From positions 3,968,001 to 4,032,000 of the forward strand of contig NZ_CP116009.1 of the NCBI RefSeq assembly GCF_027941915.1: a stretch of DNA of 64,000 bases. The letters are read 5' to 3'. How positions within the stretch are numbered: the first letter of the stretch is position 1; each line of letters opens with the position of its first letter. Shown in pieces: positions 38,794-47,588 of the stretch. This DNA comes from Ramlibacter tataouinensis (GTDB lineage Bacteria > Pseudomonadota > Gammaproteobacteria > Burkholderiales > Burkholderiaceae_C). The notes beneath the pieces were generated by a model. The model worked only from the letters and a program-made list of their open reading frames with translations, was not told the DNA's origin and did no database searches. Made by a program: the position numbers and the translations under genes.

Positions 38794-41700
38794 ATGAAAA
38801 AAATGCAAGGCCTGATCCTTGCCGCGATGGTTTTGGCGTCGGGATATTCGGCCAGCCTGCGTGCGGAAGACGTCGACATCTACGTGGGCGGCGCCGCCAC
38901 GACCGGCACGCCGAACGTGCTGCTCGTGCTGGACAACGCGGCCAACTTCGAAGCGTCGGCCGAGAACTGCACCTACGTGGACGGCACCGCTCCCAGCCTC
39001 AACGGAACGGCCGGGGGCGTCGAGCAGTGCGCCATCTACAACGTCGTCTCGAGCCTGCCGGCAGGGGCCGTCAATCTCGGCCTGATGGTCTACAACGCCG
39101 GCAACATCCGCGACATCAACGGCGCGAACTGCGGCGGCTCCAACGGCGGCTGCTTGATGGTGCCGCTGACGGAGATGACGGCGGCGAACAAGGCGGCCTT
39201 CCTGACCTGGGTCAAGACCTGGCGCACCTCCGGCAGCGCGGGCCCCGGCTACATCAAGGCCAACGGCGAAGCCACCGGCGCAGCCATGCAGGAGGCCTGG
39301 GCCTACTACGCCGGCCGCACCGGGCTGTCGGGGCGTTCGTATGCCAGTGTCCAGCCGCCTGCCGGGTGCCAGAAGAACTTCGTGATCTTCGTCGGCAACG
39401 CCTTCACGCCGTCCGGTTCGCCCGGTGACGGCGGCAGCGCCTCCCCCATGGCCGCGCTGAATACGGCCCCCGGCATCACCGCCGAGCTGAAGGCACCGAT
39501 CACCATTCCCTCGCGCTCGTATGGCACCAGCAGCTTCAGCTGCGGTAGCTACACCATGGGCAACCACACCGATTCGTCCGGCCTGTTCGCCGACGAGTGG
39601 GCGCGCTACATGAACCGGACGGACCTGTACGCAGCGTTCGACAGCACCCAGTCCATCACCACCTATACCGTGGGCCTGCTCGGGCCGAGTTGCAAGCCGG
39701 ACTACCCCGCGCTGCTCAGCAGCATGGCCAGCCATGGCGGCGGCAAGTACTTCCCGACCTCCAGCTACGAGGAGATCGCCACCGCCCTGATGAAGATCCT
39801 GAACGAGGTGCAGGCGGTCAACAGCGTGTTCTCGTCGGCCAGCCTGCCCGTCTCGGTCAATGCCGATGGCACCTACCTGAACCAGATCTTCCTGGGGATG
39901 TTCCGGCCGGATCCGGCCGGCCTGCCGCGCTGGATGGGCAACCTCAAGCAATACCAGCTCGTCAAGAATGCTTCTGGCAAGTTCGTGATGGGTGATGCCA
40001 ACAGCCACGAGGCGATCAGCTCGTCGGGCACCGGATTCATCGACCCGAACGCCGTGAGCATCTGGAGTTCCAAGAACACTCTCACGGCGCCCGACAACGG
40101 AGGCGGGTTCTGGGTCAACGAGCCCAAGGGGGTTCCCCAGAGTGGGTACGACTCCCCGGACGGCGAAGTGGTGGAGAAGGGAGGGGTGGCGCAGCAGTTG
40201 CGGCTCGAGAACCTGACCGCCGATTTCAGTTCGGCGGAATACAGCAGCACCAATCCGCGCCGGCTGTACACCTACTGCCCCAGCGGAAGCGGTTGTGTCG
40301 CCAGCCTCACGGACGCCAGCAATGCCTTCTCGACCGGGAATGCTGGCATCTCGGCCGCGGCGTTCGGCGCCTCCAGCGCCGTGCGTATCACGTCGATCGT
40401 CCGCAACGGGACCACCGCCACGGTGACGACGGCCGAGAACCACGGTTTCACGACGCCGACCAGCGTCACCATCAGTGGCGCCGACCAGCCCGAATACAAC
40501 GTCACCCAGACGGTCAGCGGCGCCGGCAACACCTTCACCATCTCGGGCCTGCCGGACCATCCGAGAAGTCCCGCGCAGGGCGCCTACACACTGGCGAAGG
40601 TGGATGCCGCGAGCCAGGTGACCCTGAGTTCGCTCAGCTACGACGCCGCGACGGGCCTGGTGACGGCGCGAACGTCCTTGCCGCACGGGTTCGCAGCCGG
40701 CAGCACCATCGCCATCCAGGGCGCGGTGCCGAACGATTTCAACGGCCAGTACGTCGTTGCCGTCCCGGTTGCCACCTGCCCGGACCTGGCCTGCTTCACC
40801 TACGCCCGGTCACAGAATCCCCCCTCGCCGGCGACCAACGGCTACCAGATCGTGGTGGCTCCGCCGGCCAGCGCGATCAACGTCAGCAAGGTAGCGAAGA
40901 CTGGCGGCAAGATCCTTGTCGACACGTCAGCCCCGCACGGGTTCCATCAGGGGCAGAAGATCAACATCACGGGCACTTCCGTCGTTGCCGGAGCCTGGAC
41001 GGTGGTTTCGGTTGGATCGGACAAGCAGTTTGAGATCAACGCCAGCGGCAACCCCAGCTGTAACGCTTCCTGCGGCTCCGTTGAGGCTTCGACGACCCCG
41101 GAACCGATCACGGCTCTCACGCGTTCCGGCACCACCGCCGCGGCGCAGGTGGCCACCGCCTACCTGTTCGGCCGCGCCGCGGGTGACAAGAAGACGGTCA
41201 ACATCACGCTGAAGACGGACAACGGCGGCGTCAACGAGTCGGGTTACGTGATCAGCAACGCGACGATCACCTGCACCGTTGCAGGCTGCTCCCAGTTCAC
41301 CTACACCGTGCCGGTGTCGCCGCCGAGCGGAGATGCGGGCGGGACCATCACGGCGGGTCCGCCGTCGGCCACGTCGGCCAGCATTGCCGCCGGCAGGATC
41401 GACCGGGTCGGCACGTCCAACAACACCGTCCGGGTCCGGTCGGTGCCGGCCAACGTCTTCGCGACCGGCGACCGGGTCACGCTGTCGCCGCTCGGCACCT
41501 CGTATGCGAACGAGTCGGCCTATGCGGCACGGACCTGGACCGTCAGCTGCAGCGTAGCCGACTGCTCGGAGCTGACCTTCGACGAACCGGTGCCCCTGAG
41601 CCCAGCCGCTTCGGCCACCGGCAACATGAAGGCCTACTCCGGATCGACCCCGCCCGACAAGAACACCCTGATCCGCTGGCTGCGCGGCGCCGACAACTAT

Positions 41701-43290
41701 GGCGACGAAAAAGGCCCGGGCGGCAGCGTGAAGGTGCGCCCGTCGATCCACGGCGACGTGCTGCATTCGCGCCCCGTGGTGCTCAACTACGGCGGCAACA
41801 CCGAAAGCCTGGTCGCCTTCTACGGCGCCAACGACGGGGTGTTCCGGGCCGTCAATGCGAACAAGAGCCAGGCGATCGGCTCGGTGCCCGCCGGCGGCGA
41901 ACTGTGGGGATTGATCCTGCCGGAGCACTTCCCGTCGCTGAACCGGCTGCGCGTGAACACGCCGGAGGTGCGATTCACGGGCACGGTGCTGCCCAATGCG
42001 CAGCCCAAGGACTACTACGTGGATGGCCCCACCGGCGTCTACCAGAAGCTCAAGGCCGACAAGACGATCGACGAGGCTTTCATCTACCTCGCCATGCGGC
42101 GCGGCGGGAACTTCCTCTATGCCATCGACGTGTCGGACCCGGTCAGCCCGCAGGTCAAGTGGCGCATCTCGGCGGGCGACGCCGGCTTCGAGGAACTGGG
42201 GCAGACCTGGTCGCGTCCCCGGCTGACCCTGATCAACGGCCTGCCCGGCACGACGTCTCCTGATACGCCGCCGACCCCGGTGTTGGTGTTCGGAGCCGGC
42301 TACGACACCGCCCAGGACAGCGAACCGCCGGCCGGAGACACCATGGGCCGCGGCATCTACATCGTCAACGCGAAGACCGGCGAGCTGATCTGGAGCGCCA
42401 CCCGCAGTTGCACGACCTCCGCCACCTGCAAGAACGTGGCCAACATGAACTATGCAATCGCTTCGGACATCACGTTCGTGGATCGCAACTTCGACGGCTT
42501 GACCGACACGTTGTACTTCGGCGACCTGGGCGGCAACATCTGGCGGGCCCACGTGAGTTCGACCGACAAGGCGGACTGGAAGGTGGAGCGGCTGGCTGCG
42601 CTGGGCTGCGACGCCGGCGCCTGCACCAGCGGCAACCCGCGCAAGATCTTCTTCCCGCCGGCCGTCCTGTCCATCGGCAAGGCGGGCACGCCTGGCGCCT
42701 ACGACCTGGTGTCGGTTGCCTCTGGCGACCGGGAGCATCCGCTGCGCACGCACGCCTCGTACAACGTCTCCGACAAGTTCTTCGTGCTCATCGACCGCAC
42801 CGCGGCCGGCCCGACGCCGACGCCGACGGTCAACGTCGCCAAGACCGATCTCGACGATGCGACGAGTTCCGAGTTCACCTACTCGGACAGCAAGAAGGGT
42901 TTCTTCATCACCTTCGCCCGAGGGGAAAAGGGAGTCAACGCGCCCAATGTGGTGAACGGCATCGTGTTCTTCTCGACGAACCGACCGATCGATCCGGCCA
43001 ACACCTGCTCGGCCAACCTGGGCGAGGCGAAGGGCTATGCCGTCAATCCGTTCACGGCCTTCAAGACGTCCAGCGTGCTGGCCGGCGGCGGTTTGCCGCC
43101 CAGCTCGGTCAGCGGCGTGGTCAACGTCACGACCAGGAACGAGGATGGGACGGAAACCACCACTCAGGAGAAGTTCTGCATCGGTTGTGCGATGAACTGC
43201 ACGGGCAACGAGTGCTCGCCGCTGCAGAACACCCCGCCGGCCATCACCATCGACAAGAAGCTGCGCCGGACCTACTGGTACAAGAAGTAG
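38794..43290 (+). CDS. pilY1: PilY1-type pilus tip adhesin
   Basis: The ATG at 38794 follows GGAGG and gives a 1498-residue secreted protein. After a signal peptide, a von Willebrand A-like domain starts at NVLLVLDNAANFEAS; the metal-site DxSxS reads DNAAN here. The C-terminal part (from about residue 970, RPSIHGDVLHSRPVVL) is the Neisseria PilC-type beta-propeller, with a calcium-loop motif DRNFDGLTD in blade order and an ending LRRTYWYKK. Between them, residues about 530-960 hold several repeats with an HGF core (ENHGFTTPTSVTI, LPHGFAAGSTIAI, APHGFHQGQKINI). It promotes pilus extension and surface adhesion or mechanosensing. Confidence 0.92.
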   Translation: MKKMQGLILAAMVLASGYSASLRAEDVDIYVGGAATTGTPNVLLVLDNAANFEASAENCTYVDGTAPSLNGTAGGVEQCAIYNVVSSLPAGAVNLGLMVYNAGNIRDINGANCGGSNGGCLMVPLTEMTAANKAAFLTWVKTWRTSGSAGPGYIKANGEATGAAMQEAWAYYAGRTGLSGRSYASVQPPAGCQKNFVIFVGNAFTPSGSPGDGGSASPMAALNTAPGITAELKAPITIPSRSYGTSSFSCGSYTMGNHTDSSGLFADEWARYMNRTDLYAAFDSTQSITTYTVGLLGPSCKPDYPALLSSMASHGGGKYFPTSSYEEIATALMKILNEVQAVNSVFSSASLPVSVNADGTYLNQIFLGMFRPDPAGLPRWMGNLKQYQLVKNASGKFVMGDANSHEAISSSGTGFIDPNAVSIWSSKNTLTAPDNGGGFWVNEPKGVPQSGYDSPDGEVVEKGGVAQQLRLENLTADFSSAEYSSTNPRRLYTYCPSGSGCVASLTDASNAFSTGNAGISAAAFGASSAVRITSIVRNGTTATVTTAENHGFTTPTSVTISGADQPEYNVTQTVSGAGNTFTISGLPDHPRSPAQGAYTLAKVDAASQVTLSSLSYDAATGLVTARTSLPHGFAAGSTIAIQGAVPNDFNGQYVVAVPVATCPDLACFTYARSQNPPSPATNGYQIVVAPPASAINVSKVAKTGGKILVDTSAPHGFHQGQKINITGTSVVAGAWTVVSVGSDKQFEINASGNPSCNASCGSVEASTTPEPITALTRSGTTAAAQVATAYLFGRAAGDKKTVNITLKTDNGGVNESGYVISNATITCTVAGCSQFTYTVPVSPPSGDAGGTITAGPPSATSASIAAGRIDRVGTSNNTVRVRSVPANVFATGDRVTLSPLGTSYANESAYAARTWTVSCSVADCSELTFDEPVPLSPAASATGNMKAYSGSTPPDKNTLIRWLRGADNYGDEKGPGGSVKVRPSIHGDVLHSRPVVLNYGGNTESLVAFYGANDGVFRAVNANKSQAIGSVPAGGELWGLILPEHFPSLNRLRVNTPEVRFTGTVLPNAQPKDYYVDGPTGVYQKLKADKTIDEAFIYLAMRRGGNFLYAIDVSDPVSPQVKWRISAGDAGFEELGQTWSRPRLTLINGLPGTTSPDTPPTPVLVFGAGYDTAQDSEPPAGDTMGRGIYIVNAKTGELIWSATRSCTTSATCKNVANMNYAIASDITFVDRNFDGLTDTLYFGDLGGNIWRAHVSSTDKADWKVERLAALGCDAGACTSGNPRKIFFPPAVLSIGKAGTPGAYDLVSVASGDREHPLRTHASYNVSDKFFVLIDRTAAGPTPTPTVNVAKTDLDDATSSEFTYSDSKKGFFITFARGEKGVNAPNVVNGIVFFSTNRPIDPANTCSANLGEAKGYAVNPFTAFKTSSVLAGGGLPPSSVSGVVNVTTRNEDGTETTTQEKFCIGCAMNCTGNECSPLQNTPPAITIDKKLRRTYWYKK

Positions 43291-43302
43291 CGGGACACGG
43301 CG

Positions 43303-43327
43303 GCCGGTCAGCGCTGCGCTGACCGGC
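43303..43327 (+). terminator. strong hairpin after pilY1
   Basis: GCCGGTCAGC (43303-43312) and GCTGACCGGC (43318-43327) form a perfect 10-bp stem with a 5-base loop, 12 bases after the pilY1 stop. No T-run follows, so it may act as an mRNA end-protector or weak terminator before the last pilin gene. Confidence 0.55.
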
Positions 43328-43440
43328 GGATCGCGGGTCCCCTCTCGAAATCGGTTCCCGCAAGTCCCCGAACTACTTCACAGGAAACGTGGGAACTGCG
43401 TTGCTGCTGGAGGCCCGCCGGGTGACTATCGTTCCCGGCC

Positions 43441-44034
43441 GTGGACAGTCCAGCCGGCCGCCTGGGTCTTCGCGTCGCGAGCCGCCGTGCCATCGCGGCG
43501 CGCGGCTTCACATTGGTCGAACTGCTCGTCGCCATCGCGCTGACCGCGCTGCTCGCCGGACTTGCGGCGCCGGCCATGACGGCCATGACCCGCTCGGTGC
43601 GGCTGACGTCAGCCGCCAACGACCTCTTCGCCAGCCTGCTCATTGCCCGAAGCGAGGCCGTCAAGCGGGCCGGCCGCGTGACCCTGTGCAAGTCGGCCGA
43701 TGGCAGGGCGTGCAGCGCGACCGGTGGATGGGAGCAGGGCTGGATCGTCTTCCACGACACGGGCGGCCTCGGGACGCGTGAGGCCGGCGAGCACGTCCTG
43801 CTGCACGCGCAACCGCTGGACCAGCGCTTGCGCCTGAGCGGCAACCTGAATGTCGCGCGCTACGTGTCGTTCACCGCCTCAGGCGCCACGGCACTCGCCA
43901 GCGGCGCGTTCCAGGCCGGCACCATCACGATGTGCCATGCGTCGATGGAAGGCAGCGAAGGCAGGCAGATCGTCCTCAGCGCTTCGGGTCGCGCCCGTGC
44001 CCAGCGAAAGGTGCTGGACCGATGTCCTGCCTGA
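43441..44034 (+). CDS. second GspH/FimT-family pseudopilin
   Basis: A GTG at 43441 gives 197 residues, with no in-frame ATG before the prepilin site AARG/FTLVELLVAIALTALLA. The GspH body is clear: SAANDLFASLLIARSEAVKR, VTLCKSADGRACS and GWEQGWIVFHD. The Cys pair in the GspH domain is conserved. It is a FimT/FimU paralogue distinct from the one at 36118. It is 150 bases after pilY1 beyond a hairpin, so its expression may be separate. It converges on nrdR. Confidence 0.85.
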   Translation: MDSPAGRLGLRVASRRAIAARGFTLVELLVAIALTALLAGLAAPAMTAMTRSVRLTSAANDLFASLLIARSEAVKRAGRVTLCKSADGRACSATGGWEQGWIVFHDTGGLGTREAGEHVLLHAQPLDQRLRLSGNLNVARYVSFTASGATALASGAFQAGTITMCHASMEGSEGRQIVLSASGRARAQRKVLDRCPA

Positions 44035-44054
44035 TCCGGAGCCCGGGAACGTCG

Positions 44055-44504
44055 TTACCGCCGGATCTCATCGACCATGGTCTTGAATTCGTCGATGTCC
44101 TCGAAGCTGCGGTAGACGCTGGCAAAGCGCACGTAGCCGACCTTGTCGAGCTTCTTCAACTCGCGCATCACCAACTCGCCGATGCGGGCGCTGGGGATCT
44201 CGCGCACCCCCATGTTGAGCAGCTTTTCCTCGATGCGCTCGACGGCGGCATCGACCTGTTCGGTGCTCACCGGGCGCTTGCGCAGCGCCAGGTTCATGGA
44301 AGCGCGCAGCTTGGCGCGCTCGTAGTCGATGCGGCGGCCGTCCTTCTTCACCACCGCCGGGAAGTTCACTTCGGGCCGCTCGTAGGTGGTGAAGCGCTTT
44401 TCGCAGTGGGCGCACTGGCGGCGCCGGCGGATGAAGTCCCCGTCTTCGGCAACGCGTGTCTCCACCACCTGGGTGTCATCGTTGCCGCAGAAGGGGCACT
44501 TCAT
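44055..44504 (-). CDS. nrdR: transcriptional repressor NrdR
   Basis: The 149-residue protein has an N-terminal zinc ribbon (MKCPFCGN ... [17 protein letters not shown]) and an ATP-cone domain ([20 protein letters not shown]). It senses dATP/ATP and represses ribonucleotide reductase genes. It starts four bases after glyA ends, a standard glyA-nrdR arrangement in betaproteobacteria. Confidence 0.97.
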   Translation of the reverse strand: MKCPFCGNDDTQVVETRVAEDGDFIRRRRQCAHCEKRFTTYERPEVNFPAVVKKDGRRIDYERAKLRASMNLALRKRPVSTEQVDAAVERIEEKLLNMGVREIPSARIGELVMRELKKLDKVGYVRFASVYRSFEDIDEFKTMVDEIRR

Positions 44505-44508
44505 GGCG

Positions 44509-45753
44509 TCAGCGGTACACCGGGAAGCGCCGGGTCAGGGCGTTGACCTTCTCGCGGACGGCGGCGATGTTGGCCTCGTCGCGCGGGTTGTCCAGCACGT
44601 CGGCGATCAGGTGGGCGGTCTGGCGCGCCTCGTCCTCCTTGAAGCCGCGCGTGGTCATGGCCGGCGTGCCGATGCGCACGCCGCTGGTGACCATGGGCTT
44701 TTCCGGGTCGTTGGGAATCGCGTTCTTGTTGATGGTCATGTGGGCCTGGCCCAGCACCGCCTCGGCTTCCTTGCCGGTGATGCCCTTGGCGCGCAGGTCC
44801 ACCAGCATCAGGTGGCTCTCGGTGCGGCCGCTGACGATGCGCAGGCCGCGCTCGACCAGCGTTTGCGCGACCACGCGGGCGTTCTTCGCCACCTGCTCCT
44901 GGTAGGCCTTGAACTCGGGCGCGAGCGCTTCCTTGAAGGCCACTGCCTTGGCGGCGATGACGTGCATCAGCGGGCCGCCCTGCAGGCCGGGGAAGATGGC
45001 GCTGTTGATCGCCTTCTCGTGCGCCGCCTTCATCAGGATGATGCCGCCGCGCGGGCCGCGCAGGCTCTTGTGGGTGGTGGACGTCACCACGTCGGCGTGC
45101 GGCACCGGGCTGGGGTACACGCCGGCGGCGATCAGCCCGGCGTAGTGCGCCATGTCCACCATGAAGATGGCGCTGACCTCCCTGGCGATGCGGGCGAAGC
45201 GCTCGAAATCGATGCGCAGCGAATAGGCGGAGGCCCCCGCGATGATCAGCTTGGGCCGGGCTTCGCGCGCCTTGCGCTCCATCGCCTCGTAGTCGATCTC
45301 TTCCTTGTCGTCGAGCCCATAGCTCACCACGTTGAACCACTTGCCGCTCATGTTGAGCGCCATGCCGTGGGTCAGGTGGCCGCCCTCGGCCAGGCTCATC
45401 CCCATGATGGTGTCGCCCGGCTTGAGGAAGGCCAGGAACACGGCCTCGTTGGCCTGGGCGCCGGAGTGCGCCTGCACGTTGGCGGCCTCGGCGCCGAACA
45501 GCTGCTTGACGCGGTCGATCGCCAGCTGCTCGGCGACATCGACGTTCTCGCAGCCGCCGTAGTAGCGCTTGCCGGGGTAGCCCTCGGCGTACTTGTTGGT
45601 CAGTTGCGTGCCCTGGGCGGCCATCACGGCGGGCGAGGCGTAGTTCTCGCTGGCGATCAGCTCGATGTGCTCTTCCTGGCGGCGGTTCTCGGCGACGATC
45701 GCGGCCCAGAGCTCGGGGTCGGTTTGCTCGATGAGGATGTTGCGTTGGTACAT
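44509..45753 (-). CDS. glyA: serine hydroxymethyltransferase
   Basis: The 414-residue enzyme interconverts serine and glycine with tetrahydrofolate, feeding one-carbon units to purine synthesis. It shows [36 protein letters not shown], the PLP-lysine loop [16 protein letters not shown] and the C-terminal [15 protein letters not shown]. Ribosome site AAGGA precedes ATG. The leader contains a ZTP riboswitch (45793-45960), which links its expression to 10-formyl-THF shortage. Confidence 0.97.
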   Translation of the reverse strand: MYQRNILIEQTDPELWAAIVAENRRQEEHIELIASENYASPAVMAAQGTQLTNKYAEGYPGKRYYGGCENVDVAEQLAIDRVKQLFGAEAANVQAHSGAQANEAVFLAFLKPGDTIMGMSLAEGGHLTHGMALNMSGKWFNVVSYGLDDKEEIDYEAMERKAREARPKLIIAGASAYSLRIDFERFARIAREVSAIFMVDMAHYAGLIAAGVYPSPVPHADVVTSTTHKSLRGPRGGIILMKAAHEKAINSAIFPGLQGGPLMHVIAAKAVAFKEALAPEFKAYQEQVAKNARVVAQTLVERGLRIVSGRTESHLMLVDLRAKGITGKEAEAVLGQAHMTINKNAIPNDPEKPMVTSGVRIGTPAMTTRGFKEDEARQTAHLIADVLDNPRDEANIAAVREKVNALTRRFPVYR

Positions 45754-45792
45754 GCGGCAGTCCTTCCAGACATGAGGTCCCTGTGATGCACA

Positions 45793-45960
45793 AGGGCTGC
45801 CCAGGCGAACGGCGGATCACGGGGATGGGCCCGCTGCGCGGCGCGATCGCGCGCGGCGCAAGACTTCATTCCCGCGGCACGCTCCCCCGTGGTGGCCCAC
45901 GTCAACGCGGGCGGCCCGGTGCGGGCGCCGCGCCTATCGCCAGTCGCGTACGGGGGAAAG
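45793..45960 (-). promoter_or_regulatory. ZTP (pfl) riboswitch in the glyA leader
   Basis: Read on the minus strand, the leader has the pfl-motif core in order: CGCGACTGGCG near 45947-45937, then GTGGGCCACCACGGGGGAGC near 45893, a variable linker with GC-rich stems, and the downstream CCGCC...CGCCTGGGCA near 45815-45798. These match the conserved halves of the ZMP/ZTP aptamer, including the pseudoknot-forming CCGCC side. The position, about 40 bases before the glyA ATG, is one of the standard settings for this class. Ligand binding should raise glyA expression when folate one-carbon supply is low. Confidence 0.87.
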
Positions 45961-45977
45961 TGTAGCCGAGCCCCGGC

Positions 45978-46811
45978 TCACGAGCCGGACAGCGAGGCGA
46001 ACTTGTCGGCCTCGTTGGGCAGCAGGGGGCCGGCGCCCAGGGCCGGCGCCAGGGTGCGCAGCGTCGCCGGCGGTGCCGGCGTGAACACCGGCACGGCACG
46101 GCCGGCGGCCACCTGTTGCAGGCGAGCGTGCTCGGCCATCACCTTGTCGGCGTAGCCGCCGTCGTCCGGCAGGTTGGCGGCGCCGACGTAGAACTTCAGG
46201 CCGGCCTGCAGCGAGCCGGCGCGCTGGATGCACTCTTGCAGCACCCTGACGCCCACCCGCAGGTTGGTCACCGGGTCGAAGGCCGCCAGCTTGCCGCCGA
46301 AGACCTCGTACTTGTCGGTATGCACGCGCGTCATCACCTGCATCAGGCCCTGGGCGCCGACGGCGCTTTGGGCGAACGGATTGAAGCCCGACTCGATGGC
46401 CATCACGGCCAGGATCAGTGTCGGGTCCAGCTTGGCGCGGCTGCCGGCTTCCCAGGCTTCGGCCACCAGGGCACTGAGCGGTTCGGGGGCCACGCGGTAC
46501 TTGCGCGACAGCCAATAGGCCACGGCGGCCTGCTGCTGGGGCAGGTCCTTGGGATTGGCCGCGGTGGCGCGGCCGATGGCGTCCAGGTCCGGCACCATGC
46601 CGAGGGCCTCGACCTGGCGCTCCTGCAGCCAGCTCATCAACCGGCTTTCGCCGGCTTGCCTCAGCTCCGGGCGGGCCGTCACGGCCGCCAGGGCGATGAC
46701 CACGGCCACGCCCACCAGCGCAAGGCCGTTGTGGGTGATCTCGAAAAAGCCCTGCGCGACATCTGCGGTGAAGGTCCGCACGGCACGGGCGACTTTTCCT
46801 GACGCTGTCAT
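45978..46811 (-). CDS. lytic transglycosylase, SLT-like
   Basis: The 277-residue protein is preceded by AAAGGAG. It has one N-terminal membrane anchor (about 28-47, ALVGVAVVIALAAVTA) and an SLT domain at about 125-245: LILAVMAIESGFNPFAQSAV carries the catalytic Glu and GAQGLMQVM the second motif, with NLRVGVRVLQE and KFYVGAANLPDDGGYADKVM. It would cleave peptidoglycan in the periplasm from the inner membrane. A very good sigma-70 promoter lies 190 bases upstream. Confidence 0.9.
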   Translation of the reverse strand: MTASGKVARAVRTFTADVAQGFFEITHNGLALVGVAVVIALAAVTARPELRQAGESRLMSWLQERQVEALGMVPDLDAIGRATAANPKDLPQQQAAVAYWLSRKYRVAPEPLSALVAEAWEAGSRAKLDPTLILAVMAIESGFNPFAQSAVGAQGLMQVMTRVHTDKYEVFGGKLAAFDPVTNLRVGVRVLQECIQRAGSLQAGLKFYVGAANLPDDGGYADKVMAEHARLQQVAAGRAVPVFTPAPPATLRTLAPALGAGPLLPNEADKFASLSGS

Positions 46812-47000
46812 AGCACTCCTTTCTACGCGCGGGCCGGGGACGGGCTGCTCGGGCGAGCAGAGGCCGGTCGGACACCTCGTTTGGATTGGTACGCCATCGG
46901 ATCGAACGGGGCTCCTCTCAGGGCCTGCGGCGGTCGATCCGACTTCGCCGGGTTCGGCAGCGGTTCGGGTTTGTCCCTAGCTCAGCGGCCAGGGTGGCGA

Positions 47001-47030
47001 ATTCTAGGAGTCGGCCAAATAACGAGTCAA
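47001..47030 (-). promoter_or_regulatory. sigma-70 promoter upstream of the lytic transglycosylase
   Basis: On the minus strand, TTGACT (47030-47025) and TAGAAT (47006-47001) are separated by 18 bases. Both are near consensus and lie in a short AT-rich stretch. Transcription would start near 46994 and give a leader of about 180 bases. Confidence 0.65.
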
Positions 47031-47204
47031 GGATAAAAACGTTTATCTTTATGCCTAATTTTGCAATTTGAATCACCGATTTACGCCCTCGACGCTGCCG
47101 GGCGACGTCGGACGTGAACTTCGTCTCCCGTCGGAAATCCGCGGACAACGACGGGCGGCGTTGTCAATGCGGCATGCGCAATCGCGGGTTTGCCGGCCAT
47201 TGAA

Positions 47205-47495
47205 AAGGCGGGCTTGCAGGGACCGAGGCGCACCTCTAACTTGTAGGTGCCCGAGCAATCGGGCGCTTGCACCGGGACTTCCCCGCCGTGATGTGCCGGC
47301 CTGCGTGCGGCAAGGGCTTACCCCCTTTGCAGCCCAGGTGCGGTGTACGTGGCACAGGTCCTGGTCGATCCTGGGAGCAATCTCTTGCTTCCGGTGCCGA
47401 CAGGGACCACTGACCTCCCGCGGCACACCCAGACGGTCGGACTTGCGCCGCCGTCAAGCCCGGCAGATGGCTTCAGGCCGCTGCCGGGCTTTCTC
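47205..47495 (+). ncRNA. candidate structured RNA, possibly 6S RNA
   Basis: No ORF is credible in 46812-47588, but this part folds well: GCACCT/AGGTGC with a 9-base loop, GCCCGA-GCAA-TCGGGC with a GNRA loop, GGAGCAA/TTGCTTCC, and a final 11-bp stem AAGCCCGGCAG/CTGCCGGGCTT (47456-47491) resembling a terminator. The part from GGTGCCCGAG to GGGACTTCCCC recalls the 5' strand of 6S RNA by eye. The match is too loose to assert. An mRNA leader for the DUF349 gene is the other explanation. Confidence 0.35.
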
Positions 47496-47548
47496 GTTGA
47501 CGGGCCCGCAAGGAGCGGGGTCAATCGCGGCGAGAATACGGACCTGCC

Positions 47549-47575
47549 CCCGCGCTCGCGTGGGCGTGTTTTTTT
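47549..47575 (+). terminator. terminator-like hairpin in the leader of the DUF349 gene
   Basis: CCCGCG and CGTGGG pair around CTCG (one G-T pair), then CGTG and a run of seven T end 14 bases before the GTG start codon. Its position between possible promoter and start suggests attenuation, or the 3' end of an upstream RNA. Confidence 0.4.
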
Positions 47576-47588
47576 CCGACCGACCGAA

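Noticed and set aside
40927..42753. 608-codon ORF antisense to pilY1
   Set aside because: No protein features; pilY1 domains are clear in the sense frame.
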